This document shows, piece by piece, positions 1 to 5,805 of a stretch of DNA of 7,071 nt. The notes beneath the pieces were generated by a model. That model ran no database searches. It saw only the letters and a program-made list of their open reading frames with translations, and was not told where the DNA came from. The position numbers and the translations under genes were made by a program. How positions within the stretch are numbered: position 1 is the stretch's first letter; each line of letters begins with the position of its first letter. This DNA is from Candidatus Latescibacterota bacterium. Its GTDB lineage: Bacteria > Latescibacterota > UBA2968 > UBA8231. The stretch spans positions 1 to 7,071 of the forward strand of contig JAJDYK010000271.1 of NCBI GenBank assembly GCA_022825185.1, in the 5' to 3' direction.

Positions 1-639
1 GCGAATGTATTGGATGACCCGAAAGCGCGCCGCGTCCTCAAACACCACGTCCAAGCCGGGGTCTAGAACCTGCGTGACGTCGTTGCGCCCGCTCAGCCCG
101 ATGCGGATTTCGGTCTCTTCGTTGGGCAAGGTCGTCTGATACACCGACTCAAAGCGGAAGATATCCTTGCGGGGATCAATCGTCCCTCCGGTGGCCACAT
201 AGACCGTAAACTGGCGCAGGGGACGCGCACCCTCTTGGTCGGGAAAGCGCAAGCGCAGCTCTTGGGTCAACACCGCTCGACCGAGATCAATCTCGACTTC
301 CCACTTGGCCAGCGGATCGGCCGGATCGGGTTGCCAGAAAGTGTCGTAATCGCCGTCGATGATATTGGCGGCGTCGCTTGGGTTGGACCCAGCCCGAAAG
401 ATGCCGCCCTGTACGGCTTTCCGCTCCATCGTATCGTGGAAAAAGTCGCTCGCATTGCGCACGGGGTCGATGTCCTTGCGGAACTTGACCAGCTCTAGAT
501 GCCCAGACGGGCCGAGTTGTACCAGCCCTTGCGGCAGTTGCCAAGTCTGCCACTTTTCGGCGCTGTCAAAGGTAAAAACCTCGGCCGCGAGGGGGCGAGC
601 TAGTAGGCTGAGAGTCGCACACCAAAAAAAGATCGCCAT
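1..639 (-). CDS. Secreted protein with discoidin-like (F5/8 type C-like) region, C-terminus outside the window
   Basis: The first 213 codons are present and the 3' end lies beyond position 1. Translation from the ATG at 637-639 gives a hydrophobic leader (residues 2-19, IFFWCATLSLLARPLAA) with a plausible signal-peptidase I site after LAA, so export is inferred. Residues about 80-150 look like a discoidin/galactose-binding jelly roll: the NIIDGDYDTFWQ stretch (92-103) followed by KWEVEIDLG (112-120) matches the usual pattern of a changed-site loop and then W-x-x-DLG. Such domains usually bind carbohydrate or a surface ligand; no catalytic residues are evident. The n-region lacks a basic residue. 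The codons just before the ATG would encode RKRR, but I find no in-frame upstream start, and the ribosome site (AAGAAAG) is weak. It lies 115 nt downstream of the similar gene at 755-2749 and may be cotranscribed with it. The function is unknown. Confidence 0.8.
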   Translation of the reverse strand, partial: MAIFFWCATLSLLARPLAAEVFTFDSAEKWQTWQLPQGLVQLGPSGHLELVKFRKDIDPVRNASDFFHDTMERKAVQGGIFRAGSNPSDAANIIDGDYDTFWQPDPADPLAKWEVEIDLGRAVLTQELRLRFPDQEGARPLRQFTVYVATGGTIDPRKDIFRFESVYQTTLPNEETEIRIGLSGRNDVTQVLDPGLDVVFEDAARFRVIQYIR

Positions 640-666
640 GCGTCGCTTTCTTAAATAATTACACCT

Positions 667-743
667 TGTAGGGGCAACCCTCAGGGTTGCCCTTTTAGAC
701 GCCCACAAGGGACGCCCCTACATCTATCGGTTCGACATAGATG
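667..743. repeat. Cluster of nested inverted repeats (probable dispersed palindromic element)
   Basis: Three inverted repeats are visible. The outer pair is TGTAGGGGC (667-675) and GCCCCTACA (714-722). Inside it is a perfect 9-bp stem with a 3-nt loop, GGGCAACCC (672-680) and GGGTTGCCC (684-692), followed by TTTT on the plus strand. A third pair, CATCTAT (721-727) and ATAGATG (737-743), abuts the outer arm. GACGCCC also occurs twice in direct orientation (698-704 and 711-717). The TGTAGGGGC...GCCCCTACA architecture resembles GC-rich palindromic repeats scattered between genes in several bacterial phyla. The inner hairpin looks like a plus-strand terminator, but no plus-strand gene ends here. 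On the minus strand, the sense of both flanking genes, it lacks a U-tract. I therefore call it a repeat that may also affect the mRNA between the two genes. Confidence 0.65.
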
Positions 744-754
744 CGTAAAGTCAG

Positions 755-2749
755 TTAATAAGCCAAGCCAACGGGCAGGAGTGCCCGCCCGTGCTGGGCC
801 TCGGTCACCAACGCCAGATCCAATAAGTACAAGCCCGGCGGCAAAAGTGCGCCCTGCTCGTCGCGGCCATCCCAAAAGGCTCGCTGCGGACCCGTGCCCT
901 GTGCGCCGATCTCCACATGGGCGCGGCGGTTGCCCGCCAAGTCGTACACATCGAGTACCACCGGCACGGGCGCGGGCAGCAGGAAGAGCGCGTATTCTAT
1001 AGCTAAGCGGTCGTTCACCCCATCGCCGTTGGGCGTGATCACCCCGCTCGACAAGCGCACGCGCTGGACGATCTCTGCGTCTGGGTTCGCAGCCCCGAGC
1101 ACCCGCAGGCTATTGGTGGAGACAGCGGCGCTGGCATCGCCCGGCTCAATCGGCTGCGGCAGGCGGTTCTCGTCCTCGGTCAACACTTCGCCGGTAAAGG
1201 TCGTCGCGCGCGCAAAGACTTCCGCGGCAAAGACCACCCGCAGCGGCTCGTTGGACGCAGCAGTCACTTTTTGTGGCAGCAATACCTCCAAGCTCGCGTC
1301 GCCTTCGACTACAGCCAGCGGCTCGACGACCGCGAGCGGATCGCCCATTTCCAAGCGCGCAAACTCGGGCGCAATACCCGTGTGGATCCGCACCCGGTCA
1401 AAGCCTCCTTCGGCGGCACTGGCAAACGAGGCGCGCACGTCGTACACAAACGTCTCCCGCGCCCCCAGCTCGACTTGGACAAAACCCGGAGGAGGCTGCA
1501 TGTCGGCTGCGCGCGCGACTTCGCCCACGATCTGCGCGGCCAAGGGCGGCGAGGTTTCAATCCACAGCGAGTCGAGCTCCACCCAATCGCCAAACGCCCT
1601 GCTTTGCAGAGTGATTTGGAGTTGCAAATGCGAGCCGTTGCGCAAGTCGAGCCAAGTGCCGGATTCTGTGATCGGGCTAGACCAAAAAGACCAATTCTCG
1701 CTGTCGTAGCCAATGGAAGCGCGGATGCCGGGCTGGCGGTCGATTTGCAAAATCCCCTCGGTCTCGGGCAGGCGCAATTCGCCTTCGTAGCGCTCGCGCG
1801 TCACCACAAACTCCCGGCCCGAGTCCGTGTACTCGTGGTATATGTTGGGGTCGCCGTCGCGGCCGGCCCGCACCTCCACCTCCACCCATGCCTCGGCGTC
1901 TGACACCACTACGGCTTCTTCGCCGACCATCCGCATGGTGCGCGCGGCCCACTCCAAGCGGCCAAAGTTCACCTCGGCCCCCAAGTCGAGAATTTTGCTG
2001 CGGTAGATCGCTCGCTTGGGGACACCGCGGCCGGTGAGCACAAATTCGGCAATGGTGCCGCGCACCGTATTGCTGTCAGTGGTGCGCTGCTCGTCGAGCA
2101 CAGATGCTTTGCGCAGATAGCGCACAAAGCGCACGTATTGCTGAGGGAAATCGATTTCGACCTCTGGCTCAAAGTTGACCGGCACGTCGGCGATGAGGGT
2201 GTTCAAGCGGTGATAGCCCCTTTGCGCGAGGATGTCGCCCGCCTCGGCGGCAATGCTCACCTCAAAGGCCGGCACCGGGTCTTGGTTGAGTGGCACGCCG
2301 TCGGAGCGGACCCCCTCGGTCGGCGTGACAAACCCAAAGCGCCTAGCCGGCACGGGTACGCCGATGTCGATGGTCCAATAGCCATCGCGGGCCGTGTTGT
2401 ACGTGCTCCGCAGCCCATCCACGTAGAGCGGGCTGTCGTAGTAGGAAGTTTGGTTGACATTGGTTCCGTCGGTGTACCACAGTCGCGGCTGATGCCCGTC
2501 GATATACCCTAGTTCGCGCGGGACGATCAGCTCGGACCAACCCGCTACCGACAGAAACATATTGTCGTCGTCGGCAAAATACACAGGCCGGATGCGCTCG
2601 GCGTTGATGTCCATGATGATCCGCGTGGTGTCGCTGCCGTCCCACGCCAGCCCGGCCCCGCCGATTTGCCACAGCGATATTTGCGCTTCCGCCGAGGAGC
2701 ACAGCGCAAGTGCGAGCAGTGCGATTCTGTACATCGGTGCGCGTACCAT
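755..2749 (-). CDS. Large secreted beta-rich protein with C-terminal FlgD-like / gliding-type domain
   Basis: This encodes 664 residues from the ATG at 2747-2749, chosen because AGGAGG sits 5 nt upstream; a GTG just before it would be only 2 nt from that site. Residues 6-22 (MYRIALLALALCSSAEA) form a signal peptide with likely cleavage before Q23. The body has no recognised enzyme motif and reads as successive beta-sandwich regions: YWTIDIG (124-130) through VRFVRYLR (206-213) resembles the discoidin-like part of the neighbouring gene, and YRSKILDLG (249-257) with NWSFWSSP (352-359) suggests a second jelly roll. Residues about 563-664 form a FlgD-Ig-like module, with ITPNGDGVND (571-580), VLDVYDLAGN (598-607), FWDGRDEQG (625-633) and PPGLYLLDL (637-645). 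In type IX secretion systems similar modules act as sorting domains; elsewhere they are just surface-protein Ig folds. A surface or extracellular role is inferred; the specific function is unknown. Confidence 0.88.
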   Translation of the reverse strand: MVRAPMYRIALLALALCSSAEAQISLWQIGGAGLAWDGSDTTRIIMDINAERIRPVYFADDDNMFLSVAGWSELIVPRELGYIDGHQPRLWYTDGTNVNQTSYYDSPLYVDGLRSTYNTARDGYWTIDIGVPVPARRFGFVTPTEGVRSDGVPLNQDPVPAFEVSIAAEAGDILAQRGYHRLNTLIADVPVNFEPEVEIDFPQQYVRFVRYLRKASVLDEQRTTDSNTVRGTIAEFVLTGRGVPKRAIYRSKILDLGAEVNFGRLEWAARTMRMVGEEAVVVSDAEAWVEVEVRAGRDGDPNIYHEYTDSGREFVVTRERYEGELRLPETEGILQIDRQPGIRASIGYDSENWSFWSSPITESGTWLDLRNGSHLQLQITLQSRAFGDWVELDSLWIETSPPLAAQIVGEVARAADMQPPPGFVQVELGARETFVYDVRASFASAAEGGFDRVRIHTGIAPEFARLEMGDPLAVVEPLAVVEGDASLEVLLPQKVTAASNEPLRVVFAAEVFARATTFTGEVLTEDENRLPQPIEPGDASAAVSTNSLRVLGAANPDAEIVQRVRLSSGVITPNGDGVNDRLAIEYALFLLPAPVPVVLDVYDLAGNRRAHVEIGAQGTGPQRAFWDGRDEQGALLPPGLYLLDLALVTEAQHGRALLPVGLAY

Positions 2750-2754
2750 CACGC

Positions 2755-2760
2755 CCTCCT
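2755..2760 (-). promoter_or_regulatory. Shine-Dalgarno site deciding the start of the 755-2749 gene
   Basis: The minus strand reads AGGAGG here, a consensus ribosome-binding site, 5 nt from the ATG at 2747-2749. The alternative GTG at 2750-2752 would be too close, and the later ATG at 2732-2734 too far, so the middle start is preferred. Confidence 0.75.
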
Positions 2761-2774
2761 GTTAAACGGCACTC

Positions 2775-2780
2775 AATATA
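2775..2780 (-). promoter_or_regulatory. Possible -10 element for the minus-strand secreted-protein gene
   Basis: The minus strand reads TATATT about 25 nt before the ATG at 2749, in the AT-rich part of the divergent intergenic region. No good -35 hexamer stands at 16-18 nt spacing, so this is weak. A perfect TATAAT also reads on the plus strand at 2777-2782, again without a matching -35. Confidence 0.25.
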
Positions 2781-2803
2781 ATGCAATGCACAACGGCAAG
2801 CTA

Positions 2804-2833
2804 TTGACGCGAGCGCGTCCTGCTCCCTTTATA
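2804..2833 (+). promoter_or_regulatory. Sigma-70-type promoter of the DUF1080 gene
   Basis: TTGACG (2804-2809) and TTTATA (2828-2833) are separated by 18 nt and lie about 37 nt before the start codon. The -35 and the bases after the -10 closely resemble those upstream of the creatininase-like gene at 5806, which raises confidence that both are real. Confidence 0.55.
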
Positions 2834-2854
2834 TCCCAATCTTCCAACCCCAAC

Positions 2855-2860
2855 AAGGAG
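2855..2860 (+). promoter_or_regulatory. Shine-Dalgarno site of the DUF1080 gene
   Basis: AAGGAG lies 9 nt before the ATG at 2870-2872. The reading frame stays open far upstream, into the region antisense to the secreted-protein gene, so this site fixes the true start at 2870. Confidence 0.75.
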
Positions 2861-2869
2861 CTTTTCCAC

Positions 2870-3595
2870 ATGGGCAAATTAGGGTACGACGATACCCCCC
2901 TGCTACCCAACTCTCCCTATTGCGTCCACGATCACCGGCGGCCCGCCCCGGCGGTCGTAACGCCCGGCAGCGACAACAGCCCCCCCTCCGACGCAGTCGT
3001 CCTCTTCGACGGCACCAGCCTCGACGGCTGGCAGAGCGCCAAAGGCGGCGACGCCCCTTGGCAGGTGGCCGACGGATATATGGAGGTCGCGCCCCGTTCC
3101 GGCGACATCGTCAGCACGGCGCGCTTTGGCGACGTCCAGTACCATCTCGAATTCGCCTGCCCCAGCGAGGTCAAAGGCGAGAGCCAAGGGCGCGGCAACA
3201 GCGGCGTCTTCCTCATGAGTCTCTACGAAATTCAAGTCCTCGACGGGTACGACAACCCCACGTATGCCGACGGCACCACGGCCTCGGTCTATGGCGAGTA
3301 TCCGCCGCTGGTCAACGCGTGCCGCCCGCCCGGCGAGTGGCAGACCTACGACATCTTCTGGACGGCCCCGCGCTTCAACGGTGCCGAGTTGGTCAGCCCG
3401 GCTTACCTCACCTTGGTACACAACGGCGTCTTGGTCCACCACCACGTCGAGGTCTTAGGTCCTACGGGCCATCGCGGCGTCTATCGCTACGAAGTGCATC
3501 CCCCCACCGGTCCGCTTCGCTTGCAAGATCACGGCGATTTAGTGCGCTATCGCAATATCTGGGCGCGGCCCGTAAAGGGATACGACGAAGGCTGA
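2870..3595 (+). CDS. DUF1080 / 3-keto-disaccharide hydrolase family protein, cytoplasmic form
   Basis: This encodes 241 residues. The family (Pfam PF06439) has a concanavalin-like beta-sandwich, and characterised members hydrolyse 3-keto-glycosides; that activity here is inferred from family only. Diagnostic stretches are VVLFDGTSLDGWQ (43-55, the usual LFDG-x-x-L-x-GW opening), GRGNSGVFL (107-115), YEIQVLDGYDNPTYADG (119-135), EWQTYDIFWTAPRF (156-169), LVHNGVLVHHHVEV (182-195) and GPLRLQDHGDLVRYRNIWARP (214-234, the typical closing of the fold). A leader, GYDDTPLLPNSPYCVHD (5-21), precedes the domain. I recognise this leader type in DUF1080 proteins without a signal peptide, and none is visible, so a cytoplasmic location is likely. 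The gene has its own promoter and ends at a TGA, followed 21 nt later by a strong hairpin. It is divergent from the secreted-protein gene and convergent with selB. Confidence 0.9.
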   Translation: MGKLGYDDTPLLPNSPYCVHDHRRPAPAVVTPGSDNSPPSDAVVLFDGTSLDGWQSAKGGDAPWQVADGYMEVAPRSGDIVSTARFGDVQYHLEFACPSEVKGESQGRGNSGVFLMSLYEIQVLDGYDNPTYADGTTASVYGEYPPLVNACRPPGEWQTYDIFWTAPRFNGAELVSPAYLTLVHNGVLVHHHVEVLGPTGHRGVYRYEVHPPTGPLRLQDHGDLVRYRNIWARPVKGYDEG

Positions 3596-3616
3596 AGTCC
3601 AGCTACGTAGAAAAGG

Positions 3617-3654
3617 CAAAGGGCTGCGAGATAAACTAAACTCGCAGCCCTTTG
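3617..3654. terminator. Probable bidirectional rho-independent terminator
   Basis: This is a perfect 14-bp stem, CAAAGGGCTGCGAG (3617-3630) with CTCGCAGCCCTTTG (3641-3654), closing a 10-nt AT-rich loop. Read on the minus strand the stem is followed by T-rich sequence (CCTTTT); on the plus strand the T-tract is only the TTT within the stem end. It sits between the convergent DUF1080 and selB genes, so it can end both transcripts, probably better in the selB direction, although it lies about 170 nt past the selB stop. Confidence 0.75.
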
Positions 3655-3666
3655 TGGTGTACATTC

Positions 3667-3700
3667 GCCCCTGTTGGCCGTGGTGAAAGCCAACAGGGGC
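3667..3700. repeat. Second GC-rich hairpin in the convergent gap
   Basis: A perfect 12-bp inverted repeat, GCCCCTGTTGGC (3667-3678) and GCCAACAGGGGC (3689-3700), encloses a 10-nt loop. There is no T-tract on either strand, so it is a poor intrinsic terminator. It may stabilise a 3' end or be a dispersed repeat. The rest of the 3596-3824 gap holds no gene, no tRNA and no obvious regulatory site. Confidence 0.6.
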
Positions 3701-3824
3701 TTACTTCACAACAGCCTTATACCCCGCTTTGACCATATTATATCCTTACCAATGAGAGCGTTCCACGTAGCTAATTCCACAGACTCTACGTCGATTCCAT
3801 CGCAACGTACGCTGCGCCATAGGA

Positions 3825-5726
3825 TCAGCCCACCAAAACCCGCACATCCCCCCGCCGCGCCGTCAGGCCCTCGGCGTCGAAGTGGCCCAAAAGCGCCATC
3901 GCGCATTTGCGGTTGCTGCCAATCAGCGTGCGGAATTCGGCTACTGTAATCTCGCCGTCGCGCTTGAGGACGTCGCTCAGCAGCGTCCGCGCGCGGGCGA
4001 GAGCCTCGCAATGGATCAGCAAGCCCCCTTCCAACGCGGCCACCGTCCCCAGTGTTTGCAGCACTTGCACCATGTCAGTTACCTGCGACAGGGAGGCGTC
4101 GAGAGTTTGGGCTAGCTCAGCCATCGTCGGCAAGTCGGCAAAATCCTCGGTGTTGAGCCGCGTCTCCACAGCCGCCTTTAGCACCTCTTGCTCTGGGGTG
4201 AAGCAAATGCTGTGCGACGCAGCTCGCACCACGGCTCCGTCCATCGCGATCCGCCCTGCCTCCTCCAAGTAGCGCAACACGCAGTCAAACAGTTCGGGCT
4301 GGATGTAGCGCGCGCTCAAATTGCGCAGTTCCTCGCGCGGCAATCCCAGCTTGAGCGGCTGGTCGCGGTGAAAGCTCGCCAGCGCGGCCTCGACCTGCGC
4401 GCCCCAGTGCTCGCACACGTCCAAATGCAAAACGTGCGATTGCCCCTCCGACACCACGCGCACGGCGCGGCCAGCCGCTACGATCGCATCCATCAAGCCC
4501 GTCAACCGCTCCACACCAATGCCCATTTCACCAGCCAGCACCTGCTGGCTCTTGAGCCGGTCATCCGCGTAGCGTAGCCAGCACTCGACGACTTCGGGCA
4601 GGTCGGCACTGGCCAACGCCTGTAAGTGCTCGACCAACTCAGGCTCGAAGCGCCGGTGCTTGGCCGGGTGCGGGTTGAGCACGCGACCGCCGCCAATGGT
4701 CAGCGCTGGCGAGTACCGGCGCAGCACAAAGCGGTCGTCCCATGCCGCAACTACGGGAGCCTCCAAGCGAAGCTGCGCAAAACTCTCCTGCCCAGGCGTC
4801 AAAGATTTGCCACCAGGGAGCACGACCCGCGCCATAATCTCCCGCGTGCCCAAATGCAGGCGCACGCGAGTGCGCGACGCCATAGTCATGGGGCTTGACG
4901 CGAGGAGTTGCACCTCGGTGTCCAGCATCTGCGTGGGGCGGAAAAATCCGGGCGCGACCAGCGAGTGCCCACGCTCGATTTGGTCCTGCTCCACGCCAGC
5001 CAAATTGATCGCGGCTCGGTCGCCAGCCCGCACCTCTTGTACCGTCACGCCGTGCTGTTGTAGGCGGCGCACGCGCGCCAACGGACCCTCGGGCGCAATC
5101 TCCACGCGATCGCCCTCGGCCAAGGCCCCGGCCTGTACCGTGCCCGTACAGACGAGACCAAAGCCCTTGACCCCAAAGGCTCGATCTACGGGCAGGCGGA
5201 ACGGCGCGTCCGTGCGCTTGGCCGCAGTGTCCTCGACCATGGCCAACAGCCGCTGCCGCAACGGGTCAATGCCCGCGCCGCTGAGCGCGGAGACGCGAAA
5301 GACCTCGGCCTGTGCCAAAAAACTTCCGCGCACAAACTCCCGCACCTCCTCCTCCACCAAGTCCAACCACTCCTCTTCCACCAAGTCGGCCTTGTTGATC
5401 ACCACCACCCCGCGCTCTACCCCCAAAAGCCGCAGCACGTCGAGATGCTCCCGCGACTGCGGCATCACGCCGTCGTCCGCAGCAATGACCAGCATGGCCA
5501 CGTCAATGGTGCTGACGCCAGCCACCATGGTCTTGACGAAGCGCTCGTGGCCGGGCACGTCGATGATCGTGGCCTGATCGCCCAAAAAGGCAAAGCCGAG
5601 TTCAATGGTAATCCCCCGCGCCCGCTCTTCCGGAGCTTGGTCGGTATCCATGCCGGTCAGTGCCTTGACCAACAGAGTCTTGCCGTGGTCAATGTGCCCG
5701 GCCGTGCCAATAACCGTGTGCGCCAT
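3825..5726 (-). CDS. selB: Selenocysteine-specific translation elongation factor SelB
   Basis: This encodes 633 residues, the usual bacterial SelB length. SelB is a GTPase that delivers Sec-tRNA(Sec) to the ribosome at UGA codons by binding a SECIS hairpin in the mRNA. All GTPase motifs are visible: GHIDHGKT (10-17), RGIT (38-41), DVPGH (56-60), NKAD (111-114) and SAL (146-148). The early [20 protein letters not shown] run (24-43) is typical of SelB rather than EF-Tu. Residues about 175-345 cover the two translation beta-barrels and the SelB-specific domain III, ending [21 protein letters not shown]. Residues about 350-633 form the winged-helix repeats that bind SECIS RNA; the last one (590-633) carries the [19 protein letters not shown] signature and an RVLVG end. 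The start ATG (5724-5726) has AGGA 10 nt upstream. The gene stands alone, with no selA or selC beside it, and diverges from the creatininase-like gene. Confidence 0.97.
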   Translation of the reverse strand: MAHTVIGTAGHIDHGKTLLVKALTGMDTDQAPEERARGITIELGFAFLGDQATIIDVPGHERFVKTMVAGVSTIDVAMLVIAADDGVMPQSREHLDVLRLLGVERGVVVINKADLVEEEWLDLVEEEVREFVRGSFLAQAEVFRVSALSGAGIDPLRQRLLAMVEDTAAKRTDAPFRLPVDRAFGVKGFGLVCTGTVQAGALAEGDRVEIAPEGPLARVRRLQQHGVTVQEVRAGDRAAINLAGVEQDQIERGHSLVAPGFFRPTQMLDTEVQLLASSPMTMASRTRVRLHLGTREIMARVVLPGGKSLTPGQESFAQLRLEAPVVAAWDDRFVLRRYSPALTIGGGRVLNPHPAKHRRFEPELVEHLQALASADLPEVVECWLRYADDRLKSQQVLAGEMGIGVERLTGLMDAIVAAGRAVRVVSEGQSHVLHLDVCEHWGAQVEAALASFHRDQPLKLGLPREELRNLSARYIQPELFDCVLRYLEEAGRIAMDGAVVRAASHSICFTPEQEVLKAAVETRLNTEDFADLPTMAELAQTLDASLSQVTDMVQVLQTLGTVAALEGGLLIHCEALARARTLLSDVLKRDGEITVAEFRTLIGSNRKCAMALLGHFDAEGLTARRGDVRVLVG

Positions 5727-5743
5727 CTGCTCAATGTCCTATG

Positions 5744-5771
5744 TTGACGTGCTCTTCCTGGCCTATATTAT
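5744..5771 (+). promoter_or_regulatory. Sigma-70-type promoter of the creatininase-like operon
   Basis: TTGACG (5744-5749) and TATTAT (5766-5771) are 16 nt apart and about 35 nt before the ATG at 5806. An overlapping TATATT (5764-5769) is also possible at shorter spacing. The element overlaps a predicted selB promoter on the other strand. Confidence 0.55.
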
Positions 5772-5794
5772 GTCCAATTCCGCAAACACAACAA
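5765..5794 (-). promoter_or_regulatory. Possible selB promoter
   Basis: On the minus strand TTGTTG (5789-5794) and TAATAT (5765-5770) are 18 nt apart, with the -10 about 38 nt before the selB ATG. The -10 overlaps that of the divergent plus-strand promoter, so the two may compete for polymerase. Confidence 0.4.
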
Positions 5795-5797
5795 GGA
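5793..5797 (+). promoter_or_regulatory. Shine-Dalgarno site of the creatininase-like gene
   Basis: AAGGA lies 8 nt before the ATG at 5806-5808. It rules out the in-frame ATG at 5770, which would fall inside the predicted -10 region. Confidence 0.7.
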
Positions 5798-5805
5798 ACT
5801 TCTCC

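Noticed and set aside
894..1903. Long plus-strand open frames opposite the 664-residue secreted protein
   Set aside because: They are rich in S, A, R and P without any domain pattern, as expected for the antisense of a GC-rich gene. The minus-strand frame has a signal peptide and a recognisable C-terminal domain.
2666..2869. In-frame upstream extension of the DUF1080 reading frame
   Set aside because: It runs antisense to the start of the secreted-protein gene, encodes nothing family-like, crosses the promoter, and the AAGGAG at 2855 fixes the start at 2870.
3593..3654. The TGA ending the DUF1080 gene followed by a hairpin, considered as a selenocysteine codon with SECIS because selB is next door
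   Set aside because: The domain is already complete at the TGA, readthrough would add only four codons before a TAG, and the hairpin loop has no SECIS-like apical GU. It fits a terminator better.
3601..3772. AGCTACGT and ACGTAGCT flanking the convergent gap, considered as inverted ends of an insertion
   Set aside because: Eight bases in about 170 nt is near chance expectation, and there is no enclosed element or target duplication.
3596..3824. Convergent gap checked for a tRNA(Sec) because selB is adjacent
   Set aside because: No T-loop GGTTCGA-type motif, long variable arm or acceptor pairing is seen on either strand.
4660..5577. 305-codon plus-strand open frame opposite selB
   Set aside because: Low-complexity S/R/T/A-rich translation with no motif; it is the antisense of the conserved SelB GTPase and barrel domains.
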